A program made the translations under genes and the position numbers. Of a stretch of 64,000 nucleotides of DNA, positions 27,051 through 35,126 are shown one piece after another. The stretch covers positions 1,550,001-1,614,000 of the forward strand of contig CAVUZA010000002.1 of the NCBI GenBank assembly GCA_963745915.1, read 5' to 3'. The first letter of the stretch is position 1; each line of letters begins with the position of its first letter. The notes beneath the pieces are model-generated. The model was not told the DNA's origin and did no database searches. It saw nothing but the letters and a program-made list of their open reading frames with translations. The stretch is from VRUE01 sp963745915. Its GTDB lineage: Bacteria > Actinomycetota > Thermoleophilia > Solirubrobacterales > 70-9.

Positions 27051-27932
27051 CTACAGCGTCGGCGCTGCCGCGGCTATTCCGGCGCCCAATCGGTACTGAG
27101 CACGCTCGCGCGCGAGCTCCAGCGGGTTCCCGCTGGAGCCGCGCTGCTCCCAGAGCCGCTGGGCTTCGGCCTCGAGGCGGTCGAGGCGGTCGTCGGAGTG
27201 GAGCGGGTCGTGGTGGAAGAGCACGGTGCGCTCGGCGCGGGCGCGCTGGGCGAAGGAGATCGCGTGGGTCAGCGAGGAGTGGCCCCAGCCGACGTGGTCG
27301 GGGTACTCGTCGTCGGCGTACTGGCCGTCGTGGATCAGCAGCGAGGCGTCGCGGGCGAGGCCGAGACCGGAGATCCAGTCCTCCTCCAGGGCGTCGAGGT
27401 CGGCGCCCAGCGCCGGCTCGTGGTCGGGGATGTAGGCGAGCGAACTGTCGCCGTCGTCGATCCGGTAGCCGAGGGTCGGCCCGCGGTGGGCGACCGAGGC
27501 GGCCCTGATCCGGGCCGAGCCGATCTCCCACTCGCTCTGCGGGCAGTGGCGGAAGGAGACGTCGCAGGGCAGCTCGCGGACCTCGACCGGCGAGAGCGGG
27601 GCCGAGATGTAGCGGGCGATGCGGTCGCGCAGCGAGGCCTCCGGCGAGGCCGGGCCCCAGATCACGATCTCGGTCTGCGGCCGGAAGGCGGGGGCGAAGA
27701 AGACCAGGCCCTGGATGTGGTCGAGGTGCAGGTGGGTGAGCAGGATGTGCAGGCGGGTCGGCTCGTCGGGCAGCGAGAGGCCGAGGTTGCGGATGCCGGT
27801 GCCGGCGTCGAGGGCGAGCATCGAGCCGTCGGCCAGGGTGACGCCGACGCACGAGGTGTTGCCGCCGTAGCGGACCGTCTCCGGGCCGGGGGAGGGCACC
27901 GAGCCGCGCGTGCCCCAGAGCTCGACCTTCAT
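27051..27932 (-). CDS. MBL-fold metallo-hydrolase (PhnP/CPSF-like)
   Basis: The 293-aa protein starts MKVELWGTRGSVPSPGPETV and contains YGGNTSCV and LDAGTGIRNLG, as in the beta-lactamase-domain family related to cyclic phosphodiesterases. The zinc motif is LLTHLHLDHIQGL (about residues 84-96). Further ligands appear in YIPDHEP and LIHDGQYADDEY with HVGWGHSS. The substrate is unknown; a phosphodiester is the usual guess for this branch. It follows the PAS gene by 1 nt on the same strand, which suggests that the PAS protein senses something connected to its activity. Confidence 0.85.
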   Translation of the reverse strand: MKVELWGTRGSVPSPGPETVRYGGNTSCVGVTLADGSMLALDAGTGIRNLGLSLPDEPTRLHILLTHLHLDHIQGLVFFAPAFRPQTEIVIWGPASPEASLRDRIARYISAPLSPVEVRELPCDVSFRHCPQSEWEIGSARIRAASVAHRGPTLGYRIDDGDSSLAYIPDHEPALGADLDALEEDWISGLGLARDASLLIHDGQYADDEYPDHVGWGHSSLTHAISFAQRARAERTVLFHHDPLHSDDRLDRLEAEAQRLWEQRGSSGNPLELARERAQYRLGAGIAAAAPTL

Positions 27933-27933
27933 C

Positions 27934-28350
27934 TCAGCGCCCCGCCCCGTTGCTCGAGCCGGCTGGCCAGAAGACGGCGATCGCGCCGCGCGAGCCGTGC
28001 GCGGTGAGGATCGGGAAGGCCGAGACCTCGACCTGGTGGCGGGTGCCGTCGACCGAGCTGATCTCGAAGTCGGCGTGGGCCGGGCGCCCGTTGCGGACGG
28101 CGACGACCAGCGGCAGCTCGTCGTAGGGGATCGGCTCGCCGCTGGCGTCGAAGGGGCCGAACATCGCCCCCCACTCGTCGGCGCCGACCGTGCCCAGCTC
28201 CTCGAAGCGCTTGCCGAGCAGGCTGCCGGCCGCCTCGTTGTAGAAGACGAGGACGCCGCCCTCGTCGACCAGGAAGGCCGGCGTCGAGAGCGCCGACATC
28301 AGGTTGCGGGCGAGGATCAGCTCGAGCGGCTTCTGCGTCACAGACGGCAC
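27934..28350 (-). CDS. PAS domain sensor protein
   Basis: The 138-aa protein consists of little more than one PAS fold: PAFLVDEGGVLVFYNEAAGS (about residues 24-43), RFEELGTVGADEWGAMFGPF, and the C-terminal strands VDGTRHQVEVSAFPIL and RGAIAVFWPAG. No output domain is attached. The start is GTG 28350. It is immediately followed by the MBL hydrolase gene, probably in one operon. The ligand or cofactor is not predictable. Confidence 0.85.
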   Translation of the reverse strand: MPSVTQKPLELILARNLMSALSTPAFLVDEGGVLVFYNEAAGSLLGKRFEELGTVGADEWGAMFGPFDASGEPIPYDELPLVVAVRNGRPAHADFEISSVDGTRHQVEVSAFPILTAHGSRGAIAVFWPAGSSNGAGR

Positions 28351-28436
28351 TTTAGATAGTTGGGGATCGCACGAGGAAGGAGTCGCTGATTGCAGCGAGG
28401 AGACGGATACCCTCGAACCCCGGTCCCGCTAACTAC

Positions 28437-28450
28437 GTGACCTTGGTCAC
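28437..28450. promoter_or_regulatory. Palindrome upstream of the PAS-MBL operon
   Basis: GTGACC-TT-GGTCAC is a perfect inverted repeat with 6-bp arms. It lies 87 nt upstream of the PAS gene start on the minus strand and could be an operator. No regulator is assigned. Confidence 0.35.
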
Positions 28451-28462
28451 TTAGACGATATG

Positions 28463-28503
28463 AAGGGCCGCCGCCCGCGCGGCCCGATTTTCGCTCGGCC
28501 CTT
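28463..28503 (-). terminator. Hairpin after the DUF5679 gene
   Basis: AAGGGCCG (28463-28470) pairs with CGGCCCTT (28496-28503), with further GC pairs inside. It begins directly after the DUF5679 stop codon on the minus strand and is a plausible terminator. Confidence 0.45.
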
Positions 28504-28504
28504 C

Positions 28505-28648
28505 CTAGAGTTTGCCGATCTTGAAGATTTTGGTGCCGCAGTCCGGGCAGACCCCCTGGATTGCCGGGCGACCGTTCTTCATCGTCACCTGTTTGGCGTC
28601 CTTGATCTCGACCTTCTTACGCTCCTTGACGCAGTAACCCTCTGGCAT
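28505..28648 (-). CDS. DUF5679 zinc-ribbon-like small protein
   Basis: This 47-aa gene is easy to miss because of its size. It begins MPEGYCVKERKKVEIKDAKQ and ends GVCPDCGTKIFKIGKL. The CxxC pair and the single early Cys in GYCVKERKKVE are the hallmark of DUF5679, a small probable zinc-binding protein. An excellent Shine-Dalgarno AAAGGAGG lies 7-8 nt before ATG 28648. The codon use is less GC-rich than the surroundings, as is usual for highly expressed small basic proteins. Function is unknown. Confidence 0.9.
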   Translation of the reverse strand: MPEGYCVKERKKVEIKDAKQVTMKNGRPAIQGVCPDCGTKIFKIGKL

Positions 28649-28745
28649 CAGGGGGCCTCCTTTCGCTGCCGGTCGGCAGAGCTCGCGTTGCCCGCGAGGT
28701 CGAATTAGCGGCGAATGTAACGCAGGGCAGGGACGGAGGCGCGAA

Positions 28746-28769
28746 ACATCGTGCTAATCCGCACGATGT
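28746..28769 (-). terminator. Terminator after the coiled-coil membrane protein
   Basis: ACATCGTGC (28746-28754) pairs perfectly with GCACGATGT (28761-28769) around a 6-nt loop. On the minus strand it starts 1 nt after the stop at 28771 and is followed by TTT. Confidence 0.65.
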
Positions 28770-28770
28770 G

Positions 28771-29250
28771 CTATTTGGTCGCTTCCGCTTCCTTCTGCGC
28801 TTTTTCGACCAGTTCGCGCAGCTGCTTCTGGTTTTCGGGCACCGCTCCTGTGCCCGGGGCGCTGCCGCCGCCGGAGGCCGCGCCGCCTGCGCCCGAGCCG
28901 CCGCCCGAGGACGACCCGCCTGAGCCACCCGAGGAAGAGCCGCCGCCGTTCTTGCCGCCCGCGCCGGAGCCGCTCTGCAGCGCTTCGACCTGCGACTTGA
29001 GCGCCTGCACTTCGGCTTCCAGCTGGCTCAGCTCGCCCGCTTCCGCCGCCGCGCCGCCGCCGCCGAGCTCGCCGCGGGCGTTTTCGAGATCGCTCTTGCT
29101 GACCGCGTTGTCGCCGGCGTCGATCGCCACGAACAGCGCCACCCCGCCAAGCCCGACCGCGATCGCGACCAGGACGAGGAAGACGCGCGTGCGCATCGTC
29201 AGCTTGCGCTCAAGCAGCCCGATCCATGCCCGTAGCCCGTCCAGCGACAT
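28771..29250 (-). CDS. Single-pass membrane protein with coiled coil and Gly/Ser tail
   Basis: The 159-aa protein has one membrane helix (about residues 23-43, VFLVLVAIAVGLGGVALFVA), a short coiled coil (about 70-95, LSQLEAEVQALKSQVEALQS), a low-complexity Gly/Ser linker (about 95-135) and a C-terminal helix ENQKQLRELVEKAQKEAEA. The N-terminal 20 residues are probably cytoplasmic. No family is recognised. The design suggests an envelope-spanning or assembly-tethering role, but that is speculative. Start ATG 29250, divergent from the thiolase gene. Confidence 0.65.
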   Translation of the reverse strand: MSLDGLRAWIGLLERKLTMRTRVFLVLVAIAVGLGGVALFVAIDAGDNAVSKSDLENARGELGGGGAAAEAGELSQLEAEVQALKSQVEALQSGSGAGGKNGGGSSSGGSGGSSSGGGSGAGGAASGGGSAPGTGAVPENQKQLRELVEKAQKEAEATK

Positions 29251-29318
29251 CGCCTAGAACTTAATCCACTACCCTGCTGCCCGCACTTCACGACCCCGCT
29301 CGCAAGGAGAGAACCCGA

Positions 29319-30476
29319 ATGCCCGAGGCAGTAATCGTCGACACCATCCGCACCCCGATCGGCCGCGCCTTCAAGGGCTCGCTGGCCCAGCTGCGCCCGG
29401 AGGAGACCGGCGCCTTCGTCGTCGATCGGCTGCTCGAGCGCAATCCCGGCGTCGATCCGGCCCTGGTCGAGGACGTCTTCTGCGGGGTCGGCATGCCCCA
29501 GGGCCTGCAGGCCTTCAACATCGGCCGCATCATCTCGCTGCTCTCCGAGAAGCTGCCGCAGGAGGTCAACGGGGTCACCGTCTCGCGCTACTGCTCCTCC
29601 AGCCTCGACGCGATCCGCCACGCCGGCAACGCGATCAAGGCCGGCGAGGGCGACGTCTACATCGCCGCCGGGGTCGAGTGGGTGAGCCGCTTCAACGAGC
29701 GCACCGAGCCGGCCGGCGCCGACGACCGCAACCCGAACCTGATCGGCGAGAACGGCCAGCCCAACGCCTACATCGACATGGGCCTGACCGCGGTCAACGT
29801 CGCCGAACGCTACGAGGTCAGCCGCGCCGACATGGACAAGTACGCGCAGCGCTCGCAGGAACTCGCCGTCCAGTCCCAGGAGGACGGCTTCTTCGACCGC
29901 GAAATCGTCCCGGTGAAGCTGCCCGACGGCAGCGAGGTCGCCAAGGACGACGGCCCGCGCGCCTCCTCGACCCTGGAGAAGCTCTCCGAACTGCCCGAGG
30001 CCTTCGGCGGCGGCGGGGTCACCGCCGGCAACTCCTGCCCGCTCAACGACGGCGCCGCCGCGGTGCTGCTGATGAGCGACGTCAAGGCCAAGGAGCTGGG
30101 CCTGACCCCGCGCGCCCGCATCGTCACCGCCGCCACCTACGGCAACGAGCCCGAGTACATGGGCGTCGCCCCGATCGGCGCGATCAAGAAGGTGCTCGAC
30201 CGGGCCGGGATGAAGATCGACGACGTCGGCGCGGTCGAGCTCAACGAGGCCTTCGCCGCCCAGGTGATCCCGATCATGGATGAGTGCGACATCCCGCTCG
30301 AGAAGCTCAACACCCACGGCGGCGCGATCGCCCTCGGCCACCCCTTCGGCATGACCGGCGCCCGCATCATGAGCACCCTGCTCAACGTGATGGAGACCGA
30401 CGACCACCAGGTCGGGATCGAGACCATGTGCGTCGCCGGCGGCCAGGGCAAGGCGATGATCGTCGAACGCGTCTGA
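29319..30476 (+). CDS. Acetyl-CoA C-acyltransferase (thiolase)
   Basis: This 385-aa thiolase carries the acyl-accepting Cys in TVSRYCSSSLDAIRHAGNAI (about residue 90), the catalytic His in GGAIALGHPFGMTGARIM and the second Cys in ETMCVAGGQGKAMIVERV. VELNEAFAAQVIPIMDE is the conserved NEAFA block. It cleaves 3-ketoacyl-CoA in fatty acid beta-oxidation or condenses acetyl-CoA units. The enoyl-CoA hydratase-like gene downstream fits beta-oxidation or steroid/terpenoid degradation. The 3' end overlaps one arm of a repeated hairpin element. Confidence 0.94.
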   Translation: MPEAVIVDTIRTPIGRAFKGSLAQLRPEETGAFVVDRLLERNPGVDPALVEDVFCGVGMPQGLQAFNIGRIISLLSEKLPQEVNGVTVSRYCSSSLDAIRHAGNAIKAGEGDVYIAAGVEWVSRFNERTEPAGADDRNPNLIGENGQPNAYIDMGLTAVNVAERYEVSRADMDKYAQRSQELAVQSQEDGFFDREIVPVKLPDGSEVAKDDGPRASSTLEKLSELPEAFGGGGVTAGNSCPLNDGAAAVLLMSDVKAKELGLTPRARIVTAATYGNEPEYMGVAPIGAIKKVLDRAGMKIDDVGAVELNEAFAAQVIPIMDECDIPLEKLNTHGGAIALGHPFGMTGARIMSTLLNVMETDDHQVGIETMCVAGGQGKAMIVERV

Positions 30477-30575
30477 GGCTATCTGGCCTGCGCATATCCG
30501 CGTCCTCGGTCGCTCGCGTGCAGAGCACGCCACGCTCCCTGCGTCCTCGATCTGCTTGGCCGGATCGCCTCAGAC
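30471..30575. repeat. Interspersed hairpin repeat, copy A
   Basis: Outer arms GTCTGAGGC (30471-30479) and GCCTCAGAC (30567-30575) are perfectly complementary, with weaker pairing inside (ATCTGGCC against GGCCGGAT). The central 50 bp (30500-30549) match copy B at 52455-52504 except for two bases. The centre holds the small stem GCGTGC/GCACGC. The left arm includes the stop codon of the thiolase gene. Confidence 0.75.
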
Positions 30576-30591
30576 AACGTAAGTTGTTTCC

Positions 30592-31497
30592 GTGGAGACC
30601 CTGACCTACGAGGCCGACGGGCGGATCGCCCGGATCACCCTGAACCGCCCCGAGCGGGGGAACGGGATCGTGCCGCGGATGCCGGTCGAGCTGGCGGCCT
30701 GCGTCGAGCGGGCGAATCTCGACCCTGACGTTCATGTGATCGCGCTTGCCGGGAACGGCAGCGGCTTCTGCGGCGGCTATGACCTGGTCGCCTCGGCCGA
30801 GGGGGAGATGAGCGGGCTGGACGGGGTGGAGGCGCCCGCCGGGTCGCCGGTCGACCCGGCGACGATCGCCGCCAACCACGCGCCCGAGTCGAACTGGGAC
30901 CCGGTCGCCGACTTCCAGTTCATGTCGCGCAACGTGCGCGGCTTCATGAGCCTCTTCCACTCCGAGAAGCCGGTGCTCTGCAAGGTGCACGGCTACTGCG
31001 TCGCCGGCGGCACCGACATGGCTCTCTGCTCGGACCTGCTGACGATCGCCGCCGAGGCCAAGATCGGCTACCCACCGGCCCGCGTCTGGGGCTCGCCGAC
31101 GACGGCGATGTGGGCGGCGCGGCTGGGGCCGATGCGGGCCAAGCGGCTGCTGCTCACCGGCGACTCGCTGACCGGCGCCCAGGCCGAGGAGTGGGGCCTG
31201 GCGACCGAGGCGCCGCCGGCGGCCGAGCTCGACGAGCGCTTCGAGGCCCTGCTCGAGCGCGTCGCCCGGCTGCCGATCAACCAGCTGGCGATGATGAAGA
31301 TGCTGGTCAACCAGTCGCTCTACTCCCAGGGCCTGCACCAGACCCAGCTGCTCGGCACCTTCTTCGACGGCATCGCCCGCCACACCGAGGAGGGGCACGA
31401 CTTCGTCCGCCGCGCCGCCGAGGACGGCTTCAAGCAGGCGGTGCGCGAGCGCGACGAGCCCTTCGGCGACTTCGGCCTCGAGGGCTTCGGCGTATGA
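30592..31497 (+). CDS. Enoyl-CoA hydratase/isomerase (crotonase family)
   Basis: The 301-aa protein starts at GTG 30592. Crotonase landmarks are ITLNRPERGNGIVPRMPVEL, the first oxyanion-hole strand VIALAGNGSGFCGGYDLVAS, and the second CKVHGYCVAGGTDMALCSDL followed by GYPPARVWGSPTTAMWAARL. One of the two acidic residues typical of hydratases is not obvious, so isomerase or another crotonase activity is possible. It overlaps the next gene's ATG by 4 nt, placing it in a lipid-catabolism operon with the flavin monooxygenase and thioesterase. Confidence 0.88.
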   Translation: METLTYEADGRIARITLNRPERGNGIVPRMPVELAACVERANLDPDVHVIALAGNGSGFCGGYDLVASAEGEMSGLDGVEAPAGSPVDPATIAANHAPESNWDPVADFQFMSRNVRGFMSLFHSEKPVLCKVHGYCVAGGTDMALCSDLLTIAAEAKIGYPPARVWGSPTTAMWAARLGPMRAKRLLLTGDSLTGAQAEEWGLATEAPPAAELDERFEALLERVARLPINQLAMMKMLVNQSLYSQGLHQTQLLGTFFDGIARHTEEGHDFVRRAAEDGFKQAVRERDEPFGDFGLEGFGV

Positions 31498-32973
31498 GCG
31501 GCAACGGCGGCCCGCCCGCCCGCCGCCGCCCCTCGGTCGCGATCGTCGGCGCCGGCTTCGGCGGCGTCGGCGCCGCCGCGATGCTGAAGCGCGAGGGCTA
31601 CGAGGACGTCACCGTCTTCGAGAAGGGCGAGCGGGTCGGCGGCGTCTGGAACGCCAACACCTACCCCGGCGCCGCCTGCGACATCCCCTCCCACCTCTAC
31701 GAGTACTCCTTCGCGCCGAACACCTGGTCGCGCCGCTACGCACCGCAGGCCGAGATCCAGGCCTACGTCGAGGGCGTCGCCCGCCGCTTCGGCGTGCTCG
31801 ACCGGGTGCGCACCGGGACCGAGGTGACCGGCGCCGCCTGGGAGGAGGGGGCGGGTCGCTGGGTGCTGGAGACGAGCGCCGGCCGCCACGAGGCCGACCT
31901 GCTGCTCACCGCCTGCGGCCAGCTCTCGGTCCCCCAGGTGCCGGCGATCCCGGGCCTGGAGAGCTTCGAGGGCCCCGCCTTCCACACCGCCGAGTGGCGC
32001 CACGACGCCGAGCTCGCCGGCAAGCGCGTCGCCGTCGTCGGCACCGGCTGCAGCGCGATCCAGGTGGTGCCGGCGATCCAGCCCGAAGTCGCCAAGCTCG
32101 ACGTCTACCAGCGCTCGCCCGGCTGGACCCTGCCGAAGATGGACTACGAGTACCCGCCATCGGTGCGCGCCGCGTTCAAGCGCTTCCCGGCGCTGCACCG
32201 CCTCGACCGCGCCTCGATCCAGGCCTTCCAGGAGTTCGCCGCGGCGGCGATGACCAGCCAGCGCTGGCTGCTGCCGGCGCTGCGCTTCGTCGCCGAGCGC
32301 CAGATCATCGGCGGCGATCTCCGACCCGGAGCTGCGCGAGAAGGTGACCCCGGGCGACGAGATCGGCTGCAAGCGGATCATGCTCACCGACGAGTGGTAC
32401 CCGGCCCTGGCCCAGGCCAACGTCGAGGTGGTCGCCGAGGGGATCGAGGCGGTGACCCCGGCCGGCATCCGCGCCGCCGACGGCCGCGAGCGGGCCGCCG
32501 AGGCGATCGTCCTCGCCACCGGCTTCGCCAGCCACGACTTCGTCGCCCCGATGCGGGTCGCCGGCCGCGGCGGCCGCACCCTGGCCGAGGAGTGGGGCGA
32601 GGTGCCGCGCGCCTACCTCGGCCTCAGCGTCCCCGGCTTCCCCAACATGTTCCTGCTCTACGGGCCCAACACCAACGGCGGCAGCGGCTCGGTGGTCAAC
32701 ACGCTCGAGTGCGGGATCGGCCACGTGCTGGCGGCGCTGCGCGAGATGGAGCGGGCGCGGGCGCAGCGGATCGAGGTCCGCCGCGAGGCCGCCGAGGGCT
32801 TCGACCGCGAGCTGCGCGCCGCCCTGGAGAGGACCGTCTGGCACAGCGGCTGCAGCAACTGGTACGTCGACGAGAACGGCAACGACCCGAGCAACTGGCC
32901 CTGGCTGTGGCGCACCTACCGGCGCCGCACCGAGCGGCTGGCGCCGGGGGCCTACGAGCTGGCGGGCGCCTGA
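31494..32973 (+). pseudogene. Flavin-containing (Baeyer-Villiger type) monooxygenase with a +1 frameshift
   Basis: From ATG 31494 the frame shows the FAD motif SVAIVGAGFGGVGAAAMLKR, FEKGERVGGVWNANTYPGAA, the fingerprint FEGPAFHTAEW (FxGxxxHxxxW) and the NADPH motif VAVVGTGCSAIQVVPAI. After ERQ (32301-32303 is CAG) the frame breaks. One base too many lies between 32304 and about 32321; beyond it the other frame reads SDPELREKVTPGDEIGCKRI and runs to the stop at 32971-32973. Removing one base yields 492 aa, a normal length. Otherwise the gene is perfectly preserved. The 3' part overlaps the thioesterase ATG by 1 nt. Confidence 0.8.
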
Positions 32974-33425
32974 TGAGCGAGCCGCCGACCCCCGCCGAGC
33001 GCTCGCCGTTCACGCCGGAGAACGTGCGCTCCTTCATCGGCGGCAGCTTCCCCGGCGACCTCGGGATCGAGCCGCTGGAGATCGAGGACCGCTTCGCCCT
33101 AGGGCGGATCGTCGTCGACGAGCGCCACCTGCACCCGGGGGGCTTCGTCCACGGCGGCGTCTGGACCGCGCTCGGCGACACGGTCGCCGCCTGGGCGACC
33201 TTCCGCAACATCCCCCACGGCCACAACTTCACCACGATCGAGTTGAAGCTCAACGTCTTCGCCGCCGGCCTGCTCGGCGACGAGATCCTCGCCCGCGCCG
33301 AGCCCCTGCACGCCGGCAAGAGCACGGTCGTGATCGAGGTCAAGATCGAGCGCCGGCGCGAGGGCGAGGAGCCGCGCCTGGCTGCCAACCTGATCGTCAG
33401 CCAGTTCGTCCTGCCGCCGCGCTGA
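32973..33425 (+). CDS. PaaI-family hotdog thioesterase
   Basis: The 150-aa single hotdog domain has the PaaI/YbgC-like core HLHPGGFVHGGVWTALGDTV (about residues 48-67), where the GGxxHGG block binds the CoA thioester and the Asp in LGDTVAAW is catalytic in relatives. NFTTIELKLNVFAAGLLGDE is the second strand set. It hydrolyses an acyl- or aryl-CoA. Being in an operon with thiolase, crotonase and monooxygenase, it may release CoA from a degradation intermediate. Confidence 0.9.
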   Translation: MSEPPTPAERSPFTPENVRSFIGGSFPGDLGIEPLEIEDRFALGRIVVDERHLHPGGFVHGGVWTALGDTVAAWATFRNIPHGHNFTTIELKLNVFAAGLLGDEILARAEPLHAGKSTVVIEVKIERRREGEEPRLAANLIVSQFVLPPR

Positions 33426-33435
33426 GCCGCCTGCC

Positions 33436-35109
33436 ATGCGCCCGCCTAACCTGCTGCTGCTGATCACCGACCAGCAGCGCCGGCCGCGGCACTGGCCGGA
33501 GGAGCCGGGCTGGCTGTCGGCGCTGATGCCCAACGACGCCGAGCTGGCCCGCACCGGGCTCAGCTTCCGCAACGCCTTCTGCAACGCCTCGATGTGCTCG
33601 CCGAGCCGGGCGACGCTGCTCACCGGCCTGTACCCGGCGCGCCACGGGGTGAGGCTGACGCTGACCGCGGCCGACCTCAAGCCGGATCCCCGCCACGCCC
33701 CCGCGGTCGCCGCCGCGCTCGGCCGGCTGATGGCGCGCCGCGGCGCGCCGCGCCGTCGCGCCGCGCGTCAGTTCGTGCGCGGGGCGCTGCAGCTGGGGCC
33801 GAAGGGGGGCGGCGAGCCGCAGCTCGACCCGGCGACGCCGAACCTGGCGCGGATGCTGCGCGGCGCCGGCTACGAGGTCGCCTACAAGGGCAAGTGGCAC
33901 CTGACCCAGCCACTCGAGGAAGGCGGCTGGAGCGCCCGCGACGCCGAGGCGATCGAGTCGCGCTTCGGCTTCGCCGGCTGGCAGCCGCCCGACGCCGGCG
34001 AGAACGCCAAGGCCGAGAACTTCGGCGGCGGGCTCGCCGGCCCGCTGGGCGAGGGCTGGGACGAGGTCTACACGCGCCAGGCGGAGAGCTGGCTCGGCCA
34101 GCCGGCCCTGCCCGAGCCCTTCTGCCTGGTCGTCTCGCTGGTCAACCCGCACGATGTGCTCGGCTACGCCTCCTCGTACCGCGAGGGCGGCTACGAGGCC
34201 TCGCAGTTCCGCGAGATGGGCGTCGAGCTGCCGCCCACGGTCGACGAGGACCTGGCGACCAAGCCGAGCGTCCACAGCCTGATGCAGATGGGGATCACCG
34301 CCTACCTCGGGCCGCTGCGCGGCCGTCGCGCCCAGCTCGACTACGTCAACTTCTACGCCTACCTGCACGGCCTGGTCGACGCCAAGATCGGCCGCGTCCT
34401 GGCGGCGCTCGGCGACCCGGCCGATCCCGGCTCGCTGCGCTCGCGCACCGTCGTCGTGCGCTGCGCCGACCACGGTGAGATGGGCCTCTCGCACGGCGGG
34501 CTGCGCCAGAAGGCGTTCAACGCCTACGAGGAGACGATCGCCGTGCCGCTGGTCGTCTCCAACCCGCTGCTCTTCCCGCGCCCGGCCGAGACCGAGGCGC
34601 TCGCCTCGCTGATCGACGTCATGCCGACGATGGCGGCCCTGAGCGGAGCCGAGCCCCCGGCCGGCACCCAGGGCTGCGACCTGACGCCGTTGCTCGCCCG
34701 CCACGCCGCCGCCGAGCGCGAGGCGATCGGGCGAGCCGGGATCGACTTCGGCGGCCTGCCCGATCGCACCGCGCCGGCCGAGACGGTGCGCGAGTCGGTT
34801 CACTTCAGCTACGACGACCACCAGGCCGGGACCGCCCAGGCGGACGCTCCCGGGCAGCCGAACCGGGTCCGCTGCGTGCGCGAGGCGCGGATGAAGTACG
34901 CGACCTACCTCGACCCCGCAGGCCGGGCGGCGCCCGAGTACGAGATGTACGACCTCGAGCGCGACCCCGACGAGCGGGTCAACCTCCTCGACCACCGCAC
35001 CGGCGAGCCGCACCGCGCCGCCGACCGCGCCGAACGTGATCGCCTCGCCGGGATCCTCGAGGCCCAGATGGAGGATCTGGGGACCGAGGACCTGGCCCCG
35101 GTCGGCTGA
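33436..35109 (+). CDS. Sulfatase-family hydrolase
   Basis: The 557-aa protein begins NLLLLITDQQRRPRHW, with the metal-binding Asp-Gln of sulfatases. FCNASMCSPSRATLLTGLYP carries the C-x-P-S-R signature, in which Cys is converted to formylglycine, at about residue 55. GYEVAYKGKWHLTQP holds the Lys and His of the active site, and VVVRCADHGEMGLSHGG the second metal site. The C-terminus has the DLERDPDERVNLLDHRTGEP block. No signal peptide is seen, so it is cytoplasmic or exported by another route. A formylglycine-generating enzyme is not encoded nearby (EgtB is a different SUMF-domain protein). Confidence 0.9.
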   Translation: MRPPNLLLLITDQQRRPRHWPEEPGWLSALMPNDAELARTGLSFRNAFCNASMCSPSRATLLTGLYPARHGVRLTLTAADLKPDPRHAPAVAAALGRLMARRGAPRRRAARQFVRGALQLGPKGGGEPQLDPATPNLARMLRGAGYEVAYKGKWHLTQPLEEGGWSARDAEAIESRFGFAGWQPPDAGENAKAENFGGGLAGPLGEGWDEVYTRQAESWLGQPALPEPFCLVVSLVNPHDVLGYASSYREGGYEASQFREMGVELPPTVDEDLATKPSVHSLMQMGITAYLGPLRGRRAQLDYVNFYAYLHGLVDAKIGRVLAALGDPADPGSLRSRTVVVRCADHGEMGLSHGGLRQKAFNAYEETIAVPLVVSNPLLFPRPAETEALASLIDVMPTMAALSGAEPPAGTQGCDLTPLLARHAAAEREAIGRAGIDFGGLPDRTAPAETVRESVHFSYDDHQAGTAQADAPGQPNRVRCVREARMKYATYLDPAGRAAPEYEMYDLERDPDERVNLLDHRTGEPHRAADRAERDRLAGILEAQMEDLGTEDLAPVG

Positions 35110-35126
35110 GCGCCCTCGGCGGCGCC

